Shown here one piece after another: positions 7,977 to 18,000 of a stretch of 64,000 bases of DNA (the first letter of the stretch is position 1; every line of letters starts with the position of its first letter). A model generated the notes under the pieces. It searched no databases. It saw only the letters and a program-made list of their open reading frames with translations, and was not told where the DNA came from. Location of the stretch: assembly GCA_947500295.1 (NCBI GenBank), contig CANMRM010000005.1, positions 310,001 to 374,000 on the forward strand. The letters are read 5' to 3'. The translations under genes were made by a program, and so were the position numbers. The DNA comes from an uncultured Kordiimonas sp. GTDB lineage: Bacteria > Pseudomonadota > Alphaproteobacteria > Sphingomonadales > Kordiimonadaceae.

Positions 7977-9515
7977 TCAGCGCTTTTCCACATCAAAGTC
8001 TTCTGGAAAGTGTTTCATAGCACTCTCCACGGGGATGGGTGTCATACCGCCCATCGCGCACAATGAACCATCAACCATCACTTCACAAAGGTCAGCGATC
8101 AGCTGCTTTTGTTCTTCTGGGTCTGCTCCTGCCGCCAGTCGGTCCATTGCTTCAACGCCCCGGACTGAACCAATGCGGCAAGGTGTACATTTGCCACAGC
8201 TCTCTTCTGCACAGAATTCAAAGGCATAGCGGGCCTGCTCAAGCAGGTTGACTGTGTCGTCAAATACGACAATACCGCCATGGCCAATACCGGCACCGCT
8301 GTTTGCAAGCGTCTCATAATCCAGTTTCAAGTCTAACATGTCGTTGGGCAGATAAGCGCCCAATGGGCCCCCGATCTGAACTGCGCGGATCGGTCTGCCT
8401 GAACGTGTTCCTCCGGCCACATCTTCAACCAGCTCGCGAATGCTCATGCCGAAAGGCGCTTCGAACAAGCCACCCCGTTTGACATTCCCCGCAAGCTGGA
8501 ACGGCATTGTACCGGTCGATCGGCCCATGCCGAGCTCACAATAAAACTGCGCACCCTTCTCCAGGATTTTTGGGACACTGCAAAGGCTGATCACATTGTG
8601 AACAAGCGTCGGTTTTCCAAATAATCCATGGATGGCCGGGATTGGCGGCTTGGCACGCACTTCACCCCGCTTGCCTTCAAGGCTGTTCAAAAGAGATGTT
8701 TCTTCCCCGCAAATATATGCGCCGGCCCCCATAAATATCTCAACATCAAAAGCTCTCCCGGACCCAAGCACATCAGGGCCCAATAGACCGAAGTCTTTTG
8801 CGGATACCACAGCGTTTTTCAAAACTTCTGCCGCCACCGGATACTCTGAACGCAAATAAATAATGCCTTTGCTGGCACCGGTCGCAATGCCCGCAATCAC
8901 CATGCCTTCAAGCAGCAATAGCGGGTCGCCTTCCATAATCATTCGGTCTGCAAAGGTGCCGCTGTCTCCTTCATCCGCATTGACAACGATATATTTTTCG
9001 TCAGCTTTCGCGTCTGCAACAGTGTTCCATTTAATTCCCGCCGGGAACCCCGCACCACCCCGGCCGCGCAAGCCAGAATCTAGAATTTCAGCACATACAT
9101 CCTTGGCGGACATGGTGAGAGCATTCCGCAGTCCTTTGAGGCCACCATGCGCCTCGTATGCTTCGACGTCCGTGGGTTTGATGACACCGCACCGCTCGAA
9201 AATGCATCTTTCCTGTTGGTCAAAATAAGGGATGTCTTCTACAGGACCAAGATAAGCCGGATGATCAACTTGCCCGTCCAGCAAAGAGGTGACAATACTG
9301 TCCAAATTCTGGGTGGTAACTGGGCCAAACCCATGCCGCTTGCCATCCAGGTCTATTTCAAGAAGAGGTTCGAGCCAGTGCATGCCACGAGAACCGGTCC
9401 GCACCACGTCAAACCTGTGTTCAGGGTGATCACACAAGGCAAGCGCGATATCATCCGCCCGGAGACTGACCGCGGCGCTGTCCAGCGGCAGATACACTGT
9501 AACGGCAGAAGTCAT
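7977..9515 (-). CDS. fdsB: NAD-dependent formate dehydrogenase, beta (NADH-binding, NuoF-like) subunit
   Basis: A 512-residue flavoprotein. The N-terminal 110 residues form the thioredoxin-like extension seen in FdsB. The NuoF core follows, with RGRGGAGFPAGIKW (NAD/FMN glycine-rich site), VVNADEGDSGTFADRMIMEGDP, GAYICGEETSLLNSLEGKRG and the C-terminal [4Fe-4S] motif ESCGKCTPCRIG. It takes electrons from FdsA and reduces NAD. Its ATG overlaps the fdsG stop by 4 nt (ATGA), and 24 nt separate its stop from fdsA, so the subunits are co-produced. Length and order match the family. Confidence 0.95.
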   Translation of the reverse strand: MTSAVTVYLPLDSAAVSLRADDIALALCDHPEHRFDVVRTGSRGMHWLEPLLEIDLDGKRHGFGPVTTQNLDSIVTSLLDGQVDHPAYLGPVEDIPYFDQQERCIFERCGVIKPTDVEAYEAHGGLKGLRNALTMSAKDVCAEILDSGLRGRGGAGFPAGIKWNTVADAKADEKYIVVNADEGDSGTFADRMIMEGDPLLLLEGMVIAGIATGASKGIIYLRSEYPVAAEVLKNAVVSAKDFGLLGPDVLGSGRAFDVEIFMGAGAYICGEETSLLNSLEGKRGEVRAKPPIPAIHGLFGKPTLVHNVISLCSVPKILEKGAQFYCELGMGRSTGTMPFQLAGNVKRGGLFEAPFGMSIRELVEDVAGGTRSGRPIRAVQIGGPLGAYLPNDMLDLKLDYETLANSGAGIGHGGIVVFDDTVNLLEQARYAFEFCAEESCGKCTPCRIGSVRGVEAMDRLAAGADPEEQKQLIADLCEVMVDGSLCAMGGMTPIPVESAMKHFPEDFDVEKR

Positions 9516-9964
9516 GTGCCTTTTCCAAGTGCTTCGGTAACAAGTTGAACCACAGACTTTTCATCTGCCCGTCCGAGCAAATTGTCGTTTACCTGAACTG
9601 CGGGCCCCACCGAGCACAAACCGAGGCAATAAACTGGTTCAATTTCAATATCAGCACCTGCCGGTGACCCTGTGATATCTACCCCCAAAGATTGACAGAC
9701 CCGCGCTTTAAGCGCCCGGCCTCCGACAGCTTGACATGCTTCCGCTTCACACACTCGTAGTGTAACCTTCTTTGCGGGTTCCATGCGCAGATCAGCATAA
9801 AAGCTAATGACCCCTTTAACTTCAGCACGAGAGACATTGAAGACATCAGCAGCAGCAGCCTCAATGCTGGACGGCAGAAACCCCCGCTCGGCTTGAACGG
9901 CCAGCAGGCCTTTCAAAAGCCCGCCTACCTCACCCACATACTGTTGTAGCTGTTCTCGAAGCAT
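9512..9964 (-). CDS. fdsG: NAD-dependent formate dehydrogenase, gamma (NuoE-like) subunit
   Basis: A 150-residue thioredoxin-like [2Fe-2S] protein of the NuoE family. The four cluster cysteines are visible in CEAEACQAVGG and YCLGLCSVGPAVQVN. Upstream helices (GFLPSSIEAAAADVFNVSRAEVKGVISFY) match the N-terminal NuoE fold. In FdsABG enzymes this subunit docks on FdsB. It is the first gene of the fds run, 104 bp downstream of fghA, and may be read from the frmA-fghA promoter or from its own promoter in that gap. No clear promoter was recognised there. Confidence 0.93.
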   Translation of the reverse strand: MLREQLQQYVGEVGGLLKGLLAVQAERGFLPSSIEAAAADVFNVSRAEVKGVISFYADLRMEPAKKVTLRVCEAEACQAVGGRALKARVCQSLGVDITGSPAGADIEIEPVYCLGLCSVGPAVQVNDNLLGRADEKSVVQLVTEALGKGT

Positions 9965-10068
9965 TTGTTGCCATTCCTTGGTTGATAATACCGCACAGGG
10001 TCAGTCTTTCCTAACTGATGAACCAACTATTTCGAATTCCACCGCGTCTGGCTTGAAATCGATTTACT

Positions 10069-10899
10069 TCAAGTGCCAAGCCGAGCAGCATGGAACCTCA
10101 GGTGATCTTCGATAAATGACGCAATAAAATAGTAGCTGTGGTCATAACCTGGCCGCATCCGCAACGTCAGCTTTTGACCGGCTTCGCTGCACGCTTGCTC
10201 AAACAGGTGCGGCTTCAGCTGACCTTCCAGAAAATTGTCCGCCGTTCCCTGGTCAACCAGAATATCATCAAACTGCCTTGTCACTTTTTTGGCAAGGGCA
10301 CAGGCATCATGGTCTGCCCACTTGGTTTTGTCAGGTCCCATGTATCCACCCAGGGCCTTTTCTCCCCATGGGCAATTCATTGGGGAGACAATGGGTGAAA
10401 ATGCCGACATAGAGGCGTAACGATCAGGATTCCTGAAGCCAATCGTAAGCGCGCCGTGTCCCCCCATCGAGTGCCCTGTTATGGCTTGACGATTTTCATC
10501 AACCGGGAAATTTGCTGCGATAACCCGCGGCAGCTCAGACACAATATAGTCATACATGTGAAAATGCTCGGACCACGGCGCTTCCGTCGCATTCACATAG
10601 AAGCCCGCGCCCTGGCCAAAGTCATAGGCATCGTCATCCGGCACACTGTCTCCGCGCGGAGACGTGTCCGGGCAGACAACTATCAAGCCTAACTCGGCTG
10701 CCACTCGCTGAAAGCCAGCCTTGGTTGTAGCGTTTTCGGCGGTGCACGTCAGACCGGACAGGTACCAAACAACTGGGAATGGTCCCTCACCGGCCGGTAC
10801 AAAAACCGAAAACTGCATCTCGCACTGTGTCGATTTGGCGGTATGGGAATAAAACCCCTGCGTGCCGCCATATATTTTTGTCTCCGAAACCGTTTGCAT
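10069..10899 (-). CDS. fghA: S-formylglutathione hydrolase
   Basis: A 276-residue esterase-D family alpha/beta hydrolase. The nucleophile elbow is GHSMGGHGAL (Ser at about 149), the acid lies near DNFLEGQL and the catalytic His is in RPGYDHSYYFI. The N-terminal KIYGGTQGFYSH and the LSGLTCTAEN oxyanion segment are typical. It hydrolyses S-formylglutathione to formate and glutathione in the cytoplasm, the step between FrmA and formate dehydrogenase. It begins 2 nt after the frmA stop, so the two form an operon. The gene is also called frmB; the family assignment is firm. Confidence 0.95.
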   Translation of the reverse strand: MQTVSETKIYGGTQGFYSHTAKSTQCEMQFSVFVPAGEGPFPVVWYLSGLTCTAENATTKAGFQRVAAELGLIVVCPDTSPRGDSVPDDDAYDFGQGAGFYVNATEAPWSEHFHMYDYIVSELPRVIAANFPVDENRQAITGHSMGGHGALTIGFRNPDRYASMSAFSPIVSPMNCPWGEKALGGYMGPDKTKWADHDACALAKKVTRQFDDILVDQGTADNFLEGQLKPHLFEQACSEAGQKLTLRMRPGYDHSYYFIASFIEDHLRFHAARLGT

Positions 10900-10901
10900 G
10901 A

Positions 10902-12005
10902 TCAGTAGACCACCACACTTCGGATGCTCTCACCTGCATGCATAAGGTCAAATGCCTTGTTTATGTCGTCCAACGGCATCGTATGGGTGATCAGGTCATC
11001 AATATTGATCTTGCCGTCCATGTACCAATCGACCACTTTGGGAACATCCGTACGGCCTCTGGCACCACCAAATGCGGTGCCGCGCCACACCCGGCCCGTC
11101 ACCAGCTGGAACGGGCGGGTAGAGATTTCCTGTCCAGCGCCCGCGACACCAATGATGATGCTCTCGCCCCAACCTTTATGGCAGCACTCGAGCGCCTGGC
11201 GCATTGTTTCCACATTACCAATGCATTCGAAACTATAGTCCGCTCCGCCATTGGTCAGGTCCATGATGGCTTCCATTGCGTCGACTTCGCGGGGATTGAC
11301 AAAATCAGTCATGCCAAACTTGCGCCCCATGGCTTCACGGTCATTATTGAGATCGATACCGATGATTTTGTTGGCGCCGACCATGCGCGCACCCTGGATC
11401 ACATTAAGGCCAATTCCCCCCAGGCCGAACACAACGACGTTCGAGCCCGGCTCTACTTTGGCATCAAACGCAACGGCGCCAACGCCCGTGGTCACACCGC
11501 ATCCGATATAACAAATTTTTTCGAAAGGTGCGTCTTGCCGCACTTTTGCAAGCGCGATTTCCGGCAGCACAGAATAATTCGAAAATGTGGAACAGCCCAT
11601 ATAGTGAAGGATTGGTGTGCCATCTATACTGAATCGGCTGGTGCCGTCCGGCATCAGGCCCTGGCCTTGAGTTTCCCGGATTGACTGACACAGGTTGGTC
11701 TTGGGGTGCAGGCAAAAGTCACATTCCCGGCATTCCGGCGTATAAAGCGGGATAACATGGTCACCCGGTTTCAGGCTGGTGACACCTGCCCCTACTTCAA
11801 CGACCACGCCAGCACCCTCATGACCCAGAATGGCTGGAAAAGCTCCCTCGGGATCATCGCCCGACAGTGTGAAGGCGTCGGTGTGGCAAACACCCGTGGC
11901 TTTGATTTCCACCAAAACTTCGCCAGCTTTCGGGCCCTCAAGGTCAACCGTTTCGATAGTCAGAGGGGCTCCCGCTTTATGGGCAACCGCAGCACGTGTC
12001 TTCAT
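10902..12005 (-). CDS. frmA: S-(hydroxymethyl)glutathione dehydrogenase, class III alcohol dehydrogenase
   Basis: A 367-residue zinc alcohol dehydrogenase of standard class III length. Catalytic zinc ligands are in GVCHTDAF and GHEGAGVV, and the structural zinc is bound by [15 protein letters not shown]. The cofactor site is [17 protein letters not shown]. It oxidises the spontaneous glutathione-formaldehyde adduct to S-formylglutathione with NAD. AAGGACA precedes the ATG at 12005. The gene diverges from a LysR gene over 109 bp, and fghA and the fds genes follow in the same direction, giving a complete formaldehyde-to-CO2 route. Also known as adhC or adhI. Confidence 0.96.
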   Translation of the reverse strand: MKTRAAVAHKAGAPLTIETVDLEGPKAGEVLVEIKATGVCHTDAFTLSGDDPEGAFPAILGHEGAGVVVEVGAGVTSLKPGDHVIPLYTPECRECDFCLHPKTNLCQSIRETQGQGLMPDGTSRFSIDGTPILHYMGCSTFSNYSVLPEIALAKVRQDAPFEKICYIGCGVTTGVGAVAFDAKVEPGSNVVVFGLGGIGLNVIQGARMVGANKIIGIDLNNDREAMGRKFGMTDFVNPREVDAMEAIMDLTNGGADYSFECIGNVETMRQALECCHKGWGESIIIGVAGAGQEISTRPFQLVTGRVWRGTAFGGARGRTDVPKVVDWYMDGKINIDDLITHTMPLDDINKAFDLMHAGESIRSVVVY

Positions 12006-12093
12006 GGGAATGTCCTTGGCTTTTGACTGTTGGCGTAAAGTTTATAGACAATATTTAAACATGCTTTCAGGAACAATAGACATTTTGAAAACT

Positions 12094-12117
12094 CATTGTT
12101 ACATATTGTAAACAATG
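12094..12117. promoter_or_regulatory. Palindrome in the frmA/LysR divergent region, candidate LysR operator
   Basis: Inner arms TTACA and TGTAA flank TAT (12099-12111), and outer arms CATTG and CAATG continue the symmetry with one extra A. The 3' outer arm includes the ATG of the LysR gene. The site is 89-112 bp upstream of the frmA start. LysR proteins commonly bind such dyads (T-N11-A type) in the shared divergent region and repress their own gene. Regulation of frmA from this site is an inference. Confidence 0.5.
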
Positions 12118-12993
12118 AAAAACAATCTCAACGGCATTACAGAATTTGTGCAAACGGTGGATAGCGGCTCGCTCACCGAAGCCGCCAGCAAGCTGAGGGT
12201 TTCAAAAGCACATGTCAGCCGGAACCTGCGCGCGCTGGAAGAACGCCTGGGCGTTACACTGCTTAATCGCACAACCCGCCAAATCGCGCTGACGGAATTT
12301 GGGTCACAGTATTATGAGCGATGCCGGGCAGCCCTGGCCGAGTTGGACGCCGCGGAGACGGAAGCCTCAAACGCAACCGACCGCCTGGGCGGCACCATAA
12401 GGGCCACAGTAGCAGGCGCTTTTGGCGAGGCGATTTTAGCGCCCGTGGTATCGGATTTTTTGGCATTGAATCCACTTTGCTATGTAGAACTCTACTTCAC
12501 CAGCCGGCTGGTGAACCTGCTTGAAGAGCAGTTTGATCTGGCCTTCAGGGTTCTGCCGGAAAGCGACGCTCAAGAGGACCAGTCCCCGGTTTACCGCTAC
12601 AAGCTTGTCACCTGCGCTTCTCCTCAATATTTGGCAGAAAACGGCACACCTGAGCACATAGGCGACCTCGCAAGGCACAATTGTCTGCGCGGGACAACAC
12701 CCTATTGGCGATTTGAAAAACAGGGTCGCTACGCAAAAAAAACCATTAGCGGCAACTGGCGCTCGAACAACGGCCACGCCTTGGTGACAGCGGCAAAAAG
12801 AGGCCTGGGAATCATTCAGGTGCCCGATTTTTACCTCAGTGACGAATTAGCAGCTGGTGACCTTGTTCCACTACTGGTCACGCAAAATCATATGGACATG
12901 ATCATCACTGCAAACTTCGCGCATACGCGCTTCCCTCCGCTCAGGGTACAAATGTTTCATGACTTCGTTCGCGGCCAATTAATCAAAGGTTGA
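12115..12993 (+). CDS. LysR-family transcriptional regulator
   Basis: A 292-residue LysR protein. The winged helix-turn-helix occupies residues 1-62 (AASKLRVSKAHVSRNLRALEERLGVTLLNRTTR), and the substrate-binding domain spans about 88-290, with LRGTTPYWRF and the GLGIIQVPDFYL segment. The subfamily looks like the CrgA/DsdC-type single-gene regulators. The gene is transcribed away from frmA, so by LysR habit it is the likely regulator of the formaldehyde oxidation operon. The effector cannot be read from the sequence. There is no clear ribosome site before the ATG, which sits in a palindrome, in keeping with autoregulation. Confidence 0.88.
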   Translation: MKNNLNGITEFVQTVDSGSLTEAASKLRVSKAHVSRNLRALEERLGVTLLNRTTRQIALTEFGSQYYERCRAALAELDAAETEASNATDRLGGTIRATVAGAFGEAILAPVVSDFLALNPLCYVELYFTSRLVNLLEEQFDLAFRVLPESDAQEDQSPVYRYKLVTCASPQYLAENGTPEHIGDLARHNCLRGTTPYWRFEKQGRYAKKTISGNWRSNNGHALVTAAKRGLGIIQVPDFYLSDELAAGDLVPLLVTQNHMDMIITANFAHTRFPPLRVQMFHDFVRGQLIKG

Positions 12994-13094
12994 TCAGGTC
13001 CCGATTGCAGGATTCCGCTATTTGTTGAAATCCGCAAAGTACGTGAAACACTAGGCTTGTGGACGCAAAACAGGCCCATCCGTGACTGGAACAT

Positions 13095-13586
13095 CTATTC
13101 TTTGCACTCAAACCCAGGATCAGTGGCAACATCGGCAGCAGCGGCTTCCTGCAACAGTTTGCACGCTTTTGCGGCATTCTTCCGGACCCCGTTTCCCTGA
13201 TAATAAAGGATCGCCAACCGGTATTTTGCCTGCCCCAATCCAAATGTTCTCGGGCCTGTCGTTACGGGCATCGTGTATCCTGGAACATCGCCTGCACCTG
13301 GAACATATATGAATGTCTGGCCACTGGATGAAGCCGCCGCACGCAGATAAAAATTAACCGCTACCCTGTAGGTTTCTTGATCTGCGTTTTCGCGCGCTCT
13401 TGCTTCGTAATACTCGCCCAAAGCCAGGCTGGCCTGCTGATCACCCTGGCAACTGGCCTGAAGCGTGTCTTGCATGTGGTCAGGAACGTCCAAATTCTGG
13501 CAGGCGCCCTCACCAACAGTCCCTATCGAGGAGCAGCCACTCAACAGGTAAAACAGTCCAAGGATTATTGCTATCTTGCCGGTCAT
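13095..13586 (-). CDS. Sel1-repeat lipoprotein coupled to the type 1 secretion adaptor
   Basis: A 163-residue protein with a lipoprotein signal peptide: hydrophobic IAIILGLFYLLSGC with the lipobox Cys at about residue 18. The mature part contains Sel1/TPR-like helices (ASLALGEYYEARA, AVNFYLRAAA, AKYRLAILYYQGNGVRKNAAKACKLLQEAA). Its ATG overlaps the stop of the HlyD-type gene (ATGA), making it the last gene of the RTX export operon. A role in assembling the exporter or in holding the secreted RTX protein at the cell surface is possible but inferred from position only. Confidence 0.75.
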   Translation of the reverse strand: MTGKIAIILGLFYLLSGCSSIGTVGEGACQNLDVPDHMQDTLQASCQGDQQASLALGEYYEARARENADQETYRVAVNFYLRAAASSSGQTFIYVPGAGDVPGYTMPVTTGPRTFGLGQAKYRLAILYYQGNGVRKNAAKACKLLQEAAAADVATDPGFECKE

Positions 13587-14980
13587 CTTTCCCTAAATGC
13601 CTCATCACGGTAGCGAAGCAGCGGAGAAAGAAGAAACTCGATCAACCTTCGTTGACCGGTTTTTATCTCAGCTGTAATTGCCATGCCCGACGTCAGGCGC
13701 ACTTCCTGCTCGTTTACGATAATGGTATCGCGTTCCAGGGCGACCCGAGCTGCATAGACAAGACCGAGATTTTCATCTTCGATCGCATCCATTGAAAGAT
13801 TTTCGAGCCGGCCATGAATGACACCATGCTTGGTGAACGGGAACGCCTCCAGCTTCACTTCAACCTCGTCACCAACAATGATTGAGCCGATATCCCGGTT
13901 CAGCACCATCGCTTCCACCATGAGTTCCGCCTCATCGGGCACGATGACCAGCAAGGGCTCCGCCGGTTGAACAACGCCGCCCACCGTATGCACTGCAAGC
14001 TGCTGTATGGTGCCATTCACCGACGCGGTCAGTTCTTTCAGGGCATTGCGTCGTTGAGCTTTGTCCAGCTCCGCCAAACGCAACGTAACTTCATCCTGGG
14101 CTTCAGCGAGCTCGCCGATAACCATTTTCCTGAATTCCTGGCGCTGCTGTTCCGCACGCGCTTCCAACGCAGACAGGGACGCATCGACCTTGGTCAGCTG
14201 TTCAGCCTGGATTTCGACATTTTTCTGATGAGAGATCGTGCGTTCCTGCAACTCAAGCACCAAAAGTTTCGACGACAGGCCCTTTTCCAATAACTCCTGA
14301 CGGGCGGCAAGTTGCTCCTGAACAAGGGGCAATGTTTCACGCAGTTTTTCGAACTCACTCAGCACTGACTGGCGCTCCGCCAACAGCTCATCCCGTTGTC
14401 GGTAAAATGACAACGCCGTCGCTTCAAACTCGGCAATCCGGCTGTCAATCAGCTGCCGCTGGACGGAAACATCGGCAGCGGCCAGTCCTTCGGGCGGTCT
14501 GTAACCGGAAGACTGGCCTTGACTGTATAACGTAAGCGTTTTTGCCTGCGCCAGGGCTGTTTCTGCGGTGAGAAGAGATTGCTGCGCCTGCTCCACATCG
14601 GCGGAAGCCATGGTCGGGTCCAGCGCAATAAGCACGTCACCCGCCTCAACCCGCTGACCATTCTGGACATAAATAGCCCGCACAACGCCGGTTTCTGCCG
14701 CCTGCACCTGTTTGACCCGGTCACGGGGCAAAGTTTTGCCCTGCGCCGTTGCCACCACATCGATGTGGCTGAACCAGGACCAGGCCATTGCAATCGAGAA
14801 AAATGCGACCAGGAACCAGGCCATGGCCCGGCCCGCCGGGCTGGGCGGCTTTTCCATAATTTCCAGTGCTGCCGGCAGAAAGTCGACATCCTGCCGGTCC
14901 AGTCTGGTTTTCTGCGCTTCTTTGTCCTGTTTCCAGGCCTCGCGAAAAACCTGCAGGTGTCGCTTCAGGCCATCAAACAT
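13583..14980 (-). CDS. hlyD: HlyD-family type 1 secretion membrane fusion protein
   Basis: A 465-residue periplasmic adaptor. It has a short cytoplasmic N-terminus, one transmembrane helix at about residues 54-76 (MAWFLVAFFSIAMAWSWF), and a split lipoyl/barrel-sandwich domain (VQAAETGVVRAIYVQNGQRVEAGDVLIALDPT, later NGTIQQLAVHTVGGVVQPAEPLLVIVP). Between these lies a long coiled-coil hairpin (about 150-320), followed by a beta-barrel and the C-terminal IKTGQRRLIEFLLSPLLRYRDEAFRER typical of the family. It would bridge the ABC exporter to an outer-membrane TolC protein, which is not in this window. It lies 31 nt downstream of the giant RTX gene. Confidence 0.93.
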   Translation of the reverse strand: MFDGLKRHLQVFREAWKQDKEAQKTRLDRQDVDFLPAALEIMEKPPSPAGRAMAWFLVAFFSIAMAWSWFSHIDVVATAQGKTLPRDRVKQVQAAETGVVRAIYVQNGQRVEAGDVLIALDPTMASADVEQAQQSLLTAETALAQAKTLTLYSQGQSSGYRPPEGLAAADVSVQRQLIDSRIAEFEATALSFYRQRDELLAERQSVLSEFEKLRETLPLVQEQLAARQELLEKGLSSKLLVLELQERTISHQKNVEIQAEQLTKVDASLSALEARAEQQRQEFRKMVIGELAEAQDEVTLRLAELDKAQRRNALKELTASVNGTIQQLAVHTVGGVVQPAEPLLVIVPDEAELMVEAMVLNRDIGSIIVGDEVEVKLEAFPFTKHGVIHGRLENLSMDAIEDENLGLVYAARVALERDTIIVNEQEVRLTSGMAITAEIKTGQRRLIEFLLSPLLRYRDEAFRER

Positions 14981-15011
14981 TGTCTTACCCTACACCTTGG
15001 CTTGCTCATGA

Positions 15012-18000
15012 CTAAAAACCGCCACCGGCAACAAACAGACCGTTGACCGTTTCTTCCCGCTCCATGCGCTGGCGAATGTCTGACTCTGCAGCACCCGAAC
15101 CACTATCGAACGTCGCCATTGCCTGCGTCAAAACAAGCAACGACTGATCGTTTGCGGCATCCATATCAAAGCTTTTGGTCTCCAGATCAACACCTACCAA
15201 ATCAGTAACGTCCAGTTGGCTGATTGCCGCGCCTGGCTGTTCGATGCCCAGCAAGCTCATGACATCGGCCTGCGCCGCGTTGGCGGCGTCCGTGAGTATC
15301 TGAACTGTCGTGTCTGCCGCCTTTTGCACGCCGGCCGCCTCTCCAAGCGACGCAAGGTCAAGATCGTGGAGTGCATCGAAGACTTTCTCCTCCCCATGGA
15401 AAGCGGGCAGTAGAGCGTCCTCAGCCGCAGCCAGGCTTGATGAGGTCGGGCTTGAGTCCGCATCGCTAAAGTCGCTTTTGGCTTCTGCGGGCGAGCCCGC
15501 GCCGGCGACAAGGCCAGAGAGCATGCGCGCGAGCTGCGCCCGTGTCGGCTCGGCGCCACCGTTTTCCTCGCGCAGATGAACCCAGGCCTCTTTCAGCTGG
15601 TCTTCGCTTACAGATGCCAAATCCGCCTCGCTTGGCATGGCAACCGCCGCCTCAGCGGACAGTGCGGCGATGACAGGCCCGTCATTGGCCACCGCCGCGG
15701 CAACAGGCGGTGGCGCGATGGCGGCTTTAGCAGCCGGGGCAGGCTGAATGGTCAGCTCCACCGTTGAAGCCTCGTAAAGACGCAGGTTGCCCTGGTTATC
15801 ACCAACTACAATTTCGGCCAAATTGTCACCGTTCAAGTCTACGAATGTTGGATCGGACCTGCTGTAGCTGCCCCAGTCTGTCGGGAACACCGTCGGGCCG
15901 CTGGTGATTCGCATAAAGCTGGGGTCGTCGACTGTGCCCTGGTTTTCAAAATAGGCTGGGCCTTGCGGATGCTCTTGCCCAACCAAAACATCCTGGTCTC
16001 CGTCTCCATCCACATCGAAAAAGGCGGGCTTGGAATAATCGTTCACATAGCCTGCAGTCCGCCAGTCAATTGGGTCCTGTGCTGAACCACTTTGGACGTA
16101 GTTAAACTGGGGATTGGTAGCAGAACCATCGTTTCTGAAATAATAGATAATTCCATTGCGCTGGCCCCAGAAAGCGTCCAGGTCACCGTCGTTGTCGATA
16201 TCTGCAAACGTCACAGCCGAGCTGTTCAAATTCGGCGCACCATCAAAAGGGTGATCGACGCCTGTGACATGAGTGAACTGGGGTGTTTGGCTGGTTCCAT
16301 CGTTCCTGAAAAATTCCAGCCCCCAGCCTGTATGGCCAATAAATGCATCCAAGTCCCCGTCAGCATCTATGTCGACCAGCGTTGGCGAATAGTATTGTCG
16401 GATGAAAGTAAAGCCGTCAAATGGGTTCGCCGACCCTGTGCGTTCCACAAAAACGGGACTGATGCTCGTACCTGTATTTTCATAGTACTTCGCCACCGAA
16501 TTGGTTTCACCCACGACCATATCCAGGTCGCCGTCGCCGTCCAGATCACCAAACGTTGGAGACGCAAAACTGCCAACGTCAATACCGTCCAGCGGATTGT
16601 CGACGCCTGTTTTTTCGGTGTAGCCGTCAGAGATACGCTCGTTGTAGCCTACATTACCGGCCGCGTCGGTTGCCTTGACCGACACCGAATAATCTCCTTC
16701 AGTGAGCGCCGTGGTAACCGTTACTTCCCATGTGCCGTCACCATGGTTGATACCAGTGTAGGCAACACCATCAAGCGTCACCTCAATCGAGGCCGTCGGG
16801 TCATCGACAGTGCCCGTCAAAGTTGGTGTTGTATCCTGTGTCGAGAGCGTATCGAGCGTGATGTGGGGCGCGATATCAAGCGAGAGGTTGGCGATGCCAA
16901 TATTGCCGAGCGTATCGGTTGCCCGCACTTCAAAGTCATGGTCACCGGTTATGAGCACTCCGGACACGTCGGCAGTCCAGGTGCCGTCGCCGTTGTTAAC
17001 CGCGGCGAAGCTTTGCCCCTCAACGATTACCTCAATGGTTGCATCCGGGTCGTCAACCGTGCCGGACACAGTTGGATATGTGTCCTTCAGATCGTTTTCA
17101 GCTTCAAAAGCAACTGCTGGCGCAGTAGCGTCAACGACAATTGCATATGGGCCCGTACTGTGTGCCTCGAATTGATGCAGAAACGTATCATTGGCACCCA
17201 AAAATGCATCCATATCGCCGTCGCCATCCAGATCGGCGAAAGATGGTGCCGATCTTAGGCCAACATCAATTCCAGAAAATGGATTGTCCGCTCCCGTAAC
17301 CTCAACAAAGCTTGCTTGCGATGCAGTTCCTGTATTTTGGAAGAGGCTTAGTGTTCCATCATGGTCCCCTATCACTGCATCCAAATCTCCATCACCATCA
17401 TAGTCGGTGAAATCGATGGTGGCACTGGATCCCGTATCAATGCCCAAGAACGGACCAGTTGCTGTTCGGTCCGTAAACACAGCAATACCGTTTGTGCCTG
17501 TGTTTTCGTAATAAAGGATTTCGCCCGATTCCGTCGCAATAAACGCATCTTCGTCGCCATCCGCATCAATATCCGCAAACTCAATGGCTGTACCATAGCC
17601 AGGATTAAAACTGGCGAACGGATTGGTTCCATTCGTAAATGCAAGGGAATTTGAGGTGCTTACATTCTCACGGAAACTAATCCGCCCCTCCCCGTTGCCG
17701 TCACTGGACATAAACAGATCGAGGTCTCCATCACCGTCTGCATCCATGAAGGCAATACGGGAAAACTGGAAGAACGTCTGCCCATCAAAAGGATTGTCGG
17801 CTCCGGTGGCTTTGACAAAAACCGGATTTGTTTTGTCTCCGTCATTTCTGAGGAATTCTATTCGACCACTTTGTCCGGCAACAAATGCATCCAGGTCACC
17901 ATCATTGTCGATATCAACAAAGGCGACATCAGAGTCCAATTGTTGAAGGGTAATATTGTTGAAGAACTGCGTTTGACCCGTAACAAGGGCGTAAGAATCT

